6,311 nt of DNA from Acidiferrobacterales bacterium. Lineage in GTDB: Bacteria > Pseudomonadota > Gammaproteobacteria > Acidiferrobacterales > Sulfurifustaceae. The position numbers and the translations under genes are program-made. The notes beneath the pieces were generated by a model. It was not told where the DNA came from, did no database searches, and saw only the letters and a list, made by a program, of their open reading frames with translations. The DNA lies in NCBI GenBank assembly GCA_919902095.1, contig CAKKQL010000074.1, positions 1-6,311 of the forward strand, in the 5' to 3' direction. Shown piece after piece: positions 1 to 5,460 of this stretch (the first letter of the stretch is position 1; the number at the start of each line of letters is the position of its first letter).

Positions 1-1361
1 CGCGGCTGCACGGGCTTTACCAGAATATGGAGGCGCTCGCCTTCACCGATCCGCTCACGCAGCTGTCCAACCGCGCCTTCTTCCAGGAACAGCTTGCCCA
101 TGCCATTGCCACGGCGCGGCGCGACCGCCAGCCGTTCGCGCTGTTCATCATGGACCTCGACCATTTCAAGGAGATCAACGATACCCTCGGGCATCACGTC
201 GGCGACCTGTTGCTGGCGCAGGTCGCGGGCCGTCTGCACAGCCGCCTGCGCGAAACCGACCTTATCGCGCGCATGGGCGGCGACGAGTTCGCACTGCTGC
301 TGCCGGCCATCGACAGCCGGCAGGCGGCCACGGCCGCCAAGCTGCTGTTGCAGGCGCTGCACGACCCGTTCCTGGTCGAGGAGCAGAGCCTCACCGTCGG
401 CGCGTCCATCGGCATCGCGCTTCACCCGGACCACGGCGTGGACACGCATACCCTGATCCAGCGCGCCGACGTGGCGATGTACGCCGCCAAGCGTGTGAAC
501 AACGGCTATGCCTTCTACGACCCCAAGCTCGACCGCCACAGCCCCTCGCGCTTCACGCTCCTGGGCGAGCTGCGGCAGGCGCTCGAAAAGCGTCAGTTCG
601 TGGTTTATTACCAACCCAAGATCAGTCTCGCCACCAGCGAGGTCACGGGCGTGGAGGCGCTGGTGCGCTGGCAGCATCCGCGCGACGGACTGGTGCTGCC
701 GGACGTGTTCATCCCGCTCATGGAGCAGACCGGCCTGCTGCGCGCGTTGACGCCGTGGGTGCTGGCCGCGGCCATGCAGCAGTGTCGCGCGCTCCAGGAT
801 TTGGACATTCCGGTCACGGTGTCGATCAACCTCTCGGTGCGCGACCTGCAGGATCCGCAGCTGGTGGATACCGTCGCCGAGCAGCTCGCCGCGCACCAGG
901 TCAACCCGCAGCGGCTTGAGATCGAGGTCACCGAAAGCGCCCTGATGAGCGAACGCGAACGCGCCCAAGAGACGCTCGTGCGCCTGTCCGAGATGGGACT
1001 CAAGGTCGCGATCGACGATTTCGGGACCGGCTATTCATCGCTCGCCTACCTCAAGAGTCTGCCGGTGGACGTCATCAAGATCGACCGCTCGTTCGTGACC
1101 GCCATGGCGCGCAACGAAAACGATGCCGCCATCGTCCACGCCAGTATCGACCTGGCGCACCACCTCGACCTCGAGGTAGTCGCCGAGGGCGTGGAGACCG
1201 AGGAGGTGCTGCGTCGTCTGCAGGCGCTCGGCTGCGACGGCGGCCAGGGCCTCTACATCAGCCGCCCCCTGAGTGCCGAGGACCTGCTCATCTGGCTGCA
1301 ACAGTCGAGCTGGGGTCTGAAGAAGTGCTCGGCAGCGCGGGTGCGGCGCGTGCATCATTAA
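1..1361 (+). CDS. GGDEF-EAL domain cyclic-di-GMP signalling protein (5' partial)
   Basis: Bifunctional-type c-di-GMP protein: a GGDEF (diguanylate cyclase) domain followed by an EAL (c-di-GMP phosphodiesterase) domain. Residues are numbered from the Met codon at position 27. The GGDEF domain spans about 5-165: DPLTQLSNR opening, DLDHFKEIND nucleotide-binding segment (43-52), intact GGDEF at 84-88, and an RETD inhibitory I-site at 75-78, exactly five residues before it. The EAL domain spans about 180-425, with EALVRW (E210), N268 in INLS, E300 and E303 in EIEVTE, D330/D331 in DDFGTGYSSL, K351, E387 in AEGVE and Q407 in GGQGLYISRPL. All residues normally needed for phosphodiesterase activity are therefore present, and both domains look potentially active. 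The reading frame stays open upstream of position 27 (RLHGLYQN), with no visible ribosome-binding site, so Met27 is probably internal and an N-terminal sensor or membrane part lies outside the window. Stop TAA is at 1359-1361. The input signal cannot be told from this fragment. Confidence 0.95.
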   Translation, partial: RLHGLYQNMEALAFTDPLTQLSNRAFFQEQLAHAIATARRDRQPFALFIMDLDHFKEINDTLGHHVGDLLLAQVAGRLHSRLRETDLIARMGGDEFALLLPAIDSRQAATAAKLLLQALHDPFLVEEQSLTVGASIGIALHPDHGVDTHTLIQRADVAMYAAKRVNNGYAFYDPKLDRHSPSRFTLLGELRQALEKRQFVVYYQPKISLATSEVTGVEALVRWQHPRDGLVLPDVFIPLMEQTGLLRALTPWVLAAAMQQCRALQDLDIPVTVSINLSVRDLQDPQLVDTVAEQLAAHQVNPQRLEIEVTESALMSERERAQETLVRLSEMGLKVAIDDFGTGYSSLAYLKSLPVDVIKIDRSFVTAMARNENDAAIVHASIDLAHHLDLEVVAEGVETEEVLRRLQALGCDGGQGLYISRPLSAEDLLIWLQQSSWGLKKCSAARVRRVHH

Positions 1362-1475
1362 TCCAGTCCTCCGCAGCAAATCGTTACTCTTCCAGTTGCG
1401 GCTTGACCGTAGTTTTTGCCCGTGAATAGCGCGTGTGTGCGCACGACCCGTCTGCGTGCGCGCCGGCGTCTGCGC

Positions 1476-1481
1476 TAAAAT
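1476..1481 (+). promoter_or_regulatory. Candidate -10 element for the SDR gene
   Basis: TAAAAT matches five of six bases of the sigma70 -10 consensus and lies about 43 bp before the SDR start codon, which would give a leader of roughly 36 nt. No good -35 hexamer sits 16-18 bp upstream. A TTGACC hexamer at 1403-1408 resembles a -35 but has no convincing -10 at the right distance. The rest of the 1362-1523 gap shows only a short GTGCGCAC palindrome (1437-1444) and no convincing intrinsic terminator for the upstream gene. Confidence 0.3.
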
Positions 1482-1510
1482 GTGGCCGCCGTCCACGCAC
1501 GCCGGAAACC

Positions 1511-1516
1511 AAGGAG
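1511..1516 (+). promoter_or_regulatory. Ribosome-binding site that sets the SDR start
   Basis: AAGGAG, a strong Shine-Dalgarno match, lies 7 nt before ATG 1524. It favours that ATG over the longer in-frame GTG at 1482, which has no such site and overlaps the candidate -10 element. Confidence 0.85.
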
Positions 1517-1523
1517 TTCATGC

Positions 1524-2231
1524 ATGCCGAATCTCTCGGACAAAGTCGTTCTCATCACCGGCGCGGTCGGCAATCTCGGCCAGGCGGTGGCGCAGGCGTT
1601 CGCGCGCGCCGGCGCGAAACGGGCGCTCGTTGACCGGTCAACCGGGAGATTGGGCCAAATCTATTCTGCGTCCGCGGAGGTTCTGCTGGTGAACGGGATG
1701 GATCTTGCCGAAGCGTCGCAGGCGTCAAAAGCGGTCGAAGCGGCACTGGCACATTTCGGGCGCGTGGACGTGCTGGTCAATACCATCGGCGGCTTTGCCG
1801 GCGGCACCACGCTGCACGAGGGCGGGCTGGCCGACTGGGAGCGGATGTTTCGCATCAATCTGAATACGACCTTGCACGCCTGCCGCGCCGTGATTCCGCA
1901 CCTGATTCGCCAGGGTGGCGGGCGCATCGTCAACGTCGGCGCGCGCGCCGCACTCGCGGGCGTGGCCGGCCTTGGTGCCTACGGCGCCTCGAAGGGCGCG
2001 GTAATCTACCTCACGCAGACATTGGCGCAGGAGCTCAAGGATCAGGGGATCAACGTCAATTGCGTACTGCCTGGCACTATCGACACGCCGCAGAACCGGC
2101 GCGACATGCCGGATGCCGATTTCACCACGTGGGTGGCACCGGCAGCGATTGCCGATGTCATCCTGTTTCTTTCCTCGGACGCTGCGCGCGCCATCAGTGG
2201 CGCGGCGCTGCCGGTCTACGGCCGCAGCTGA
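1524..2231 (+). CDS. SDR-family oxidoreductase, dihydropteridine-reductase-like
   Basis: A 235-residue NAD(P)-dependent short-chain dehydrogenase/reductase, probably cytosolic. Seen in the sequence: Rossmann glycine motif TGAVGNLG (12-19); acidic D37 at the end of the predicted second strand, which in SDRs usually goes with NAD(H) preference; VNTIGGFAGG (86-95) in place of the usual NNAG; N112; and the active-site YGASK with Y153 and K157. The residue 13 before the Tyr, normally the catalytic Ser, is A140 (NVGARAAL). From family knowledge recalled without alignment, eukaryotic dihydropteridine reductase has the same features: a GxxGxLG loop, a GGWAGG segment, Ala in place of Ser, and a segment like DTPxNRxxMPxADFxxW. 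The last matches IDTPQNRRDMPDADFTTW at 186-203. A quinonoid-pterin reductase or related role is inference; the substrate is unproven. The start at 1524 is chosen because of its AAGGAG site. The gene is probably monocistronic and converges on doxX with 13 bp between stop codons. Confidence 0.9.
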   Translation: MPNLSDKVVLITGAVGNLGQAVAQAFARAGAKRALVDRSTGRLGQIYSASAEVLLVNGMDLAEASQASKAVEAALAHFGRVDVLVNTIGGFAGGTTLHEGGLADWERMFRINLNTTLHACRAVIPHLIRQGGGRIVNVGARAALAGVAGLGAYGASKGAVIYLTQTLAQELKDQGINVNCVLPGTIDTPQNRRDMPDADFTTWVAPAAIADVILFLSSDAARAISGAALPVYGRS

Positions 2232-2244
2232 GGTCGTTATACCG

Positions 2245-2670
2245 TCAGCACTTGTCCCGACCCAGGCTGAAGGCGCCGGGACCGAAGCCGACGATGTACA
2301 GCAGGCCACCCATGATGGCGAGGTTTTTCTGGAACTGGATCATCTGCGCCTGCAGTTGGTCGGCCGGCAGGCCCCAGTAGGCGTGAAAAATCAAAGTCAC
2401 GGGAACCATCCAGAGCAGGATTGCGGTGGCGGCAAGCCGCGCCTGCCAGCCGATCAGGATCAGCAGCCCGCCGCCGAGTTCGATCAGGATGGTGGCCACG
2501 AGCAGGATCTTGACGAGCGTCGGGTCGAGTCCACCCAGCTTGGACGCCATGTAGCCCGCCGTGCCGGCAAAGCCGACGATCTTGTTGTAGCCGGCGATGA
2601 TGAAGATATTGGCGATCAGCAGGCGCCCGGCCAGCGGTGCATACTGTTTCGCGATCTCGCATGCGTTCAT
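2245..2670 (-). CDS. DoxX-family integral membrane protein
   Basis: A 141-residue protein of the DoxX family, small four-helix inner-membrane proteins. Some members are linked to quinone or thiosulfate oxidation and to redox stress, but most are uncharacterised. Predicted membrane segments are about 12-28, 54-73, 77-97 and 116-131. Family hallmarks seen are GRLLIANIFIIAGYNKIVGF (15-34), AGYMASK (38-44), ELGGGLLILIGW (64-75), and the C-terminal block QMIQFQKNLAIMGG (109-122) followed by FGPGAFSL (129-136). The length is typical. The ATG (complement of 2668-2670) follows a GGAGA site (complement of 2677-2681) with 6 nt spacing, which supports the start. The gene is divergent from priA and convergent with the SDR gene. 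A candidate promoter with a bracketing inverted repeat lies about 100 bp upstream. Its exact substrate or partner cannot be told, and no DoxD/DoxA-type partner gene is present in the window. Confidence 0.92.
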   Translation of the reverse strand: MNACEIAKQYAPLAGRLLIANIFIIAGYNKIVGFAGTAGYMASKLGGLDPTLVKILLVATILIELGGGLLILIGWQARLAATAILLWMVPVTLIFHAYWGLPADQLQAQMIQFQKNLAIMGGLLYIVGFGPGAFSLGRDKC

Positions 2671-2768
2671 GTCATTTCTCCAGTGTGCGGGGATGTACGG
2701 CCACGACGGGGTGCTGGGGTGTGCACGTCCAACGACTTCCGACTTTGCACGCTACGGTATCAGAAACC

Positions 2769-2796
2769 GCGGGAATTTTTATCGATTCATTCCCGC
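2769..2796. repeat. Perfect 8-bp inverted repeat, operator-like
   Basis: GCGGGAAT (2769-2776) and ATTCCCGC (2789-2796) are perfect inverted copies separated by 12 bp that include ATCGAT. The two arms bracket the predicted -10 element of the minus-strand doxX promoter, the layout expected of a repressor site. It is not followed by a T-run on either strand, so it does not look like a terminator. Confidence 0.55.
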
Positions 2797-2806
2797 AGCC
2801 AGGCAA
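2778..2806 (-). promoter_or_regulatory. Candidate sigma70 promoter for doxX
   Basis: Read on the minus strand: TTGCCT (complement of 2801-2806, 4/6 to TTGACA), a 17-bp spacer, then GATAAA (complement of 2778-2783, 4/6 to TATAAT). Transcription would start near 2770 and give a leader of about 100 nt. Spacing is ideal but both hexamers are imperfect. Confidence 0.4.
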
Positions 2807-2840
2807 TCACAGATCGGGTGCCGGGGTGGAAGCGTGCGGA

Positions 2841-2856
2841 CATCCGGCAGGCGGAA
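2841..2856 (+). repeat. 16-bp direct repeat, copy 1
   Basis: CATCCGGCAGGCGGAA differs by one base from the copy at 3056-3071; the copies start 215 bp apart in the same orientation. Each lies upstream of a consensus DnaA box (2909 and 3100). The function is unknown. Confidence 0.5.
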
Positions 2857-2898
2857 GGTGCAATAAGCCCTGTCAAAACAGAGGTCACCGGCGGTCGC

Positions 2899-2915
2899 TG
2901 CATAATGTTTATGCA
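2899..2915. repeat. Perfect 7-bp inverted repeat overlapping a DnaA box
   Basis: TGCATAA (2899-2905) and TTATGCA (2909-2915) are perfect inverted copies with a 3-bp centre. The right arm is also the first seven bases of the DnaA box at 2909-2917, so the left arm forms an imperfect (7/9) opposing box. Confidence 0.5.
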
Positions 2916-2917
2916 CA
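2909..2917 (+). promoter_or_regulatory. DnaA box (TTATGCACA)
   Basis: Matches the relaxed E. coli DnaA-binding consensus TTATNCACA at every defined position. It is in the same orientation as the perfect box at 3100, starting 191 bp before it. Confidence 0.55.
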
Positions 2918-3000
2918 TGCCGTTTCAGGCTGCAAAATAGACCGCAATCGGTTTTTAAGTACCACCGGCAACATAGCCAATCCAGGTGTAACTTGTTGTA

Positions 3001-3028
3001 TTGACGTAAATTTGTTTGGCAGATTAAT
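3001..3028 (+). promoter_or_regulatory. Weak candidate promoter toward priA
   Basis: TTGACG (3001-3006, 5/6 to the -35 consensus), a 16-bp spacer, and ATTAAT (3023-3028, 4/6 to -10) lie in the AT-rich stretch, about 215 bp upstream of priA. If real, the transcript leader would carry the two DnaA-box motifs at 3100-3122. The AT-richness makes chance matches likely, and no better promoter nearer to priA was seen. Confidence 0.25.
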
Positions 3029-3055
3029 TTTTAGTCAACCTAACAATGGCGCCGG

Positions 3056-3071
3056 CATCCGGCATGCGGAA
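3056..3071 (+). repeat. 16-bp direct repeat, copy 2, within a local tandem repeat
   Basis: CATCCGGCATGCGGAA matches the copy at 2841-2856 in 15 of 16 positions. It overlaps a perfect tandem 7-mer, CCGGCAT at 3052-3058 and 3059-3065. It lies 28 bp before the perfect DnaA box. Confidence 0.5.
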
Positions 3072-3099
3072 AAATATTTCAAGGCATGAATTAACAACG

Positions 3100-3108
3100 T
3101 TATCCACA
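3100..3108 (+). promoter_or_regulatory. DnaA box, perfect consensus (TTATCCACA)
   Basis: An exact match to the highest-affinity 9-mer bound by the initiator DnaA (the E. coli R1-type box), in a 37.5% GC stretch between doxX and priA. It starts 144 bp upstream of the priA start codon. Confidence 0.7.
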
Positions 3109-3113
3109 GTTTT

Positions 3114-3122
3114 TGTGAATAT
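3114..3122 (-). promoter_or_regulatory. Near-consensus DnaA box in inverted orientation
   Basis: The minus strand reads ATATTCACA, one mismatch from TTATNCACA. It is 5 bp from the perfect box at 3100-3108 and faces it, so the two form an inverted pair able to bind two DnaA molecules. A one-mismatch box alone would be weak evidence; the pairing raises it. Confidence 0.4.
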
Positions 3123-3176
3123 CCCGCAGTCCTTTCCGTAACAACGGGTTAGCCGCTTATTGTTCCCAGTCTCTTA

Positions 3177-3201
3177 ACGTGAAGCCGTGATGTTTCACGT
3201 G
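3177..3201. repeat. Inverted repeat containing one side of a parS-like palindrome
   Basis: ACGTGAA (3177-3183) and TTCACGT (3194-3200) are perfect inverted copies with a 10-bp loop. The right arm lies inside TGTTTCACGTG (3191-3201), identical to the first 11 bases of the ParB-binding parS consensus TGTTTCACGTGAAACA. The last five bases (CGCGC here) do not match, so it is not a full parS site. The inverted repeat could instead be an operator or a leader hairpin just upstream of priA. Confidence 0.4.
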
Positions 3202-3219
3202 CGCGCCGACTCCCGGGAT

Positions 3220-3226
3220 GGAGGAG
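3220..3226 (+). promoter_or_regulatory. Strong Shine-Dalgarno at unusual distance from priA
   Basis: GGAGGAG lies 17 nt before the priA ATG, well beyond the usual 5-9 nt. An in-frame TAG at 3232-3234 rules out any start between them in the priA frame. Only a weak GAG (3234-3236) sits at normal spacing. Confidence 0.4.
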
Positions 3227-3243
3227 TTTGATAGAGTCGCGCC

Positions 3244-5451
3244 ATGGCTGTGGTTGCGCGTATTTATCAAGTGGCGGTGCCGGCGCCGCTCGAGCGGTTA
3301 TTCGATTACCTCCCTCCCGAAAATTCGCCCGCGCCGGTCATCGGTGCGCGGGTGCGCGTTCCCTTCGGGCCGAAACGCCAGATGATCGGCCTTGTCACCG
3401 GCATCATCGAAAAAAGCACGCTGCCGCGGGAAAAACTCAAACGCATCGGCCAGGTGCTGGACGCCGTGTCGCTGCTGCCGCAAGGCATGCTCGAACTGCT
3501 GCGCTGGGCGGCGGACTATTACCATCATGCGCCCGGCGAGGTTATTTTTGCCGCGTTGCCGGCGCTGCTGCGCCAGGGGCGGCGGCCGGATGCCGCGCAG
3601 GGCGTGGTCTGGCGGCTCACGCCCGCCGGTGAGCACGCGCTCGCGGACGACGCGCTTGCGCGCGCGCCGTTGCGCCGGCGACTGCTGGAGGCGCTGCGCG
3701 CCGCGCCCGCGGGGCTTGTGCCCGAGGCGCTCGCGGCGGTTTCGGTGCGCTGGTCCGCCGGCGTCAAAATCCTGCAGTTGCGTGGATGGGTGAGTGCTCA
3801 CCCGCACGATTGCCTGCAGGCCCCATCGCCGGAGGCACAGACGCCGCCCGCGCCCAATGCGGCGCAGTGCGTCGCGGTGGACGCCATCGCGCAGGCGGAC
3901 GGGTTTCAGTGCTTGCTGCTGCACGGAGTCACCGGCAGCGGCAAGACCGAGGTTTATCTGGCCGCCATCGATAGCGTGCTGGCACGCGGCCGGCAGGCGC
4001 TGGTGCTGGTGCCCGAGATCGGGCTCACGCCGCAGCTCGTCGGCCGTTTTGCGCGCCGCTTCCGCGTCCCGGTCGCGGTACTGCATTCGGGCTTAAGCGA
4101 TACCGAGCGGCTGTGCGCCTGGCAGCAGGCGGCGGTGGGGCGCGCACCGATTGTCATCGGCACGCGCTCGGCGGTGTTTACCCCGCTCAAGCACCCCGGC
4201 CTCATCGTGGTCGACGAGGAGCACGACAGCTCGTACAAGCAGCAGGACGGCTTTCGCTATTCGGCGCGCGACGTGGCGGTGATGCGCGCCGCGCGCGAGA
4301 AAATCCCGATCGTGCTCGGCAGCGCCACACCCTCGCTCGAGAGTCTTTACAACGTGCGCCAGGGAAATTACCGCCTGCTGGAACTGCCCGAGCGCACCGG
4401 CGCGGCCGGTTTCCCGGCGGTGCAACTGCTGGACATGCGCCGCCTCAAGGCGCACGACAGCCTGTCACCGCCGCTGGTGGACCAGTTGCGCGCGCGCCTC
4501 GACCGCGGCGAGCAGAGCCTGCTGTTTCTCAACCGCCGCGGTTTCGCGCCGGCGTGGATGTGCCACGACTGCGGCTGGACCGCGCCGTGCAAGCGCTGCG
4601 ATGCGCGCCTTACCTACCATCAGCGCCGCGACCAGCTCCTGTGCCATCACTGCGGCGCCGAGCAGCCGCTCAGCGAGCGTTGTCCGGCGTGCCAAGGCGC
4701 CAACCTGCACGCGCTCGGCGCCGGCACCGAGCGCGTGGAGCAGGCGCTCGCGCGCCTGTTTCCGGCCGCGCGCATCGAGCGCATCGACCGCGACAGCACG
4801 CGGCGCAAGGGCGCGCTGGAGGAAAAAATCCGGCGCGTGCACGCGGGCGAGGCCGATATCCTCGTCGGCACGCAGATGCTCTCCAAGGGCCATGATTTTC
4901 CGAACGTGACGCTCGTCGGCGTGCTCAACGCCGACCAGGGCCTGTACGGCGCCGATTTCCGTGCCCCGGAGCGGTTGTTCCAGCAGATTTTGCAGGTCGG
5001 CGGGCGCGCCGGGCGCGCCGACAAGCCCGGACAGGTGCTGATCCAGACCTGGCATCCGGAGCATCCGATCTTCGCGGCGCTCGTGCGCCACGATTTTTCC
5101 GGCTTCGCCGACTATGCGCTCACCGAGCGGCGCGAGGCCGAGTACCCGCCGTATGCGCATCTGGCGCTGCTGCGCGCCGAATCGCCGCAGCCGGCGGCGG
5201 CGCTGAATTTCCTGTGCGCCGCGCAGGCAGCGGCGGAACATTGCGGGCACGACGCGGTGCGACTTTACGACCCGGCGCCCGCGCCGATGGAGCGCCGGGC
5301 CGGACGCTGGCGCGCGCAACTGCTGGTGCAGTCCGGCAAGCGCGCGCGCCTGCACGATTTTCTCGCGCGCTGGCGGGAGCAGATCACCACGTTGCCGGCG
5401 GCCAAGCGCGTGCGCTGGTCGCTTGACGTGGACCCGCTGGATATGAGCTAG
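3244..5451 (+). CDS. priA: Primosomal protein N', replication restart helicase PriA
   Basis: Superfamily 2 3'-to-5' DNA helicase that recognises stalled or repaired replication forks and starts primosome assembly (via PriB/PriC, DnaT and DnaC in E. coli) to reload the replicative helicase DnaB. At 735 residues it is full length; the E. coli protein has about 732. Seen: N-terminal 3'-DNA-binding domain (about 5-105: VAVPAPLERLFDYLPP, ARVRVPFG); Walker A GVTGSGKT (228-235, K234); Walker B DEEH (324-327); GSATPSLES (359-367); all eight zinc-binding cysteines C440, C443, C449, C452, C467, C470, C480 and C483; motif V VGTQMLSKGHDFP (541-553); motif VI QVGGRAGR (584-591); and C-terminal PAPMERRAGRWRAQLL (678-693) ending in LDVDPLD. 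Motif VI has Gly where QVAGRAGR is usual. ATG 3244 is the first start after in-frame TAG 3232; its Shine-Dalgarno is oddly far away. It is divergent from doxX, convergent with the hydrolase gene 9 bp beyond its stop, and probably transcribed alone. Confidence 0.97.
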   Translation: MAVVARIYQVAVPAPLERLFDYLPPENSPAPVIGARVRVPFGPKRQMIGLVTGIIEKSTLPREKLKRIGQVLDAVSLLPQGMLELLRWAADYYHHAPGEVIFAALPALLRQGRRPDAAQGVVWRLTPAGEHALADDALARAPLRRRLLEALRAAPAGLVPEALAAVSVRWSAGVKILQLRGWVSAHPHDCLQAPSPEAQTPPAPNAAQCVAVDAIAQADGFQCLLLHGVTGSGKTEVYLAAIDSVLARGRQALVLVPEIGLTPQLVGRFARRFRVPVAVLHSGLSDTERLCAWQQAAVGRAPIVIGTRSAVFTPLKHPGLIVVDEEHDSSYKQQDGFRYSARDVAVMRAAREKIPIVLGSATPSLESLYNVRQGNYRLLELPERTGAAGFPAVQLLDMRRLKAHDSLSPPLVDQLRARLDRGEQSLLFLNRRGFAPAWMCHDCGWTAPCKRCDARLTYHQRRDQLLCHHCGAEQPLSERCPACQGANLHALGAGTERVEQALARLFPAARIERIDRDSTRRKGALEEKIRRVHAGEADILVGTQMLSKGHDFPNVTLVGVLNADQGLYGADFRAPERLFQQILQVGGRAGRADKPGQVLIQTWHPEHPIFAALVRHDFSGFADYALTERREAEYPPYAHLALLRAESPQPAAALNFLCAAQAAAEHCGHDAVRLYDPAPAPMERRAGRWRAQLLVQSGKRARLHDFLARWREQITTLPAAKRVRWSLDVDPLDMS

Positions 5452-5460
5452 GTTGTTGCG

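Larger units (their letters stand above)
2671..3243. other. doxX-priA divergent intergenic region, AT-rich, origin-like
   Basis: A 573-bp stretch with no convincing gene. Open frames crossing it lack codon character and recognisable protein motifs. Composition drops sharply against the flanking genes: 45 G/C in the 120 bases 3001-3120 (37.5%), compared with 42 in 60 for a priA stretch at 4801-4860. It holds the doxX promoter candidate, two consensus DnaA boxes, a third near-match, direct and inverted repeats, and a partial parS-like palindrome, each listed separately. Clustering of DnaA boxes beside AT-rich DNA is typical of bacterial oriC, but also of DnaA-controlled promoters. Assigning it as an origin is inference. 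Confidence 0.4.

Noticed and set aside
27..29. ATG 27 as the true start of the GGDEF-EAL gene
   Set aside because: The frame is open to the window edge, no ribosome-binding site is visible, and the residues before it look like a linker helix leading into the GGDEF domain.
1370..1420. Intrinsic terminator after the GGDEF-EAL gene (CCGCA/TGCGG arms near a TTTTT run)
   Set aside because: The arms are short, about 20 bases apart, and the T-run does not directly follow the stem.
1482..1523. Longer SDR gene starting at the in-frame GTG 1482
   Set aside because: No ribosome-binding site precedes it, the extra 14 residues (AAVHARRKPRSSC...) do not look like an SDR N-terminus, and ATG 1524 has AAGGAG 7 nt upstream.
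2637..3089. 150-codon open frame on the + strand across the doxX 5' end and the gap
   Set aside because: It overlaps doxX antisense, shows no recognisable motif, and runs through the AT-rich DnaA-box region; it is a chance open frame.
3191..3206. A complete parS site
   Set aside because: Only 11 of 16 positions match, and the second half of the palindrome is absent; kept only as a partial, parS-like motif.
4465..5355. 296-codon antisense open frame inside priA
   Set aside because: It is a shadow of a GC-rich gene with strong third-position bias; its translation is rich in Arg and Ala and has no domain signature.
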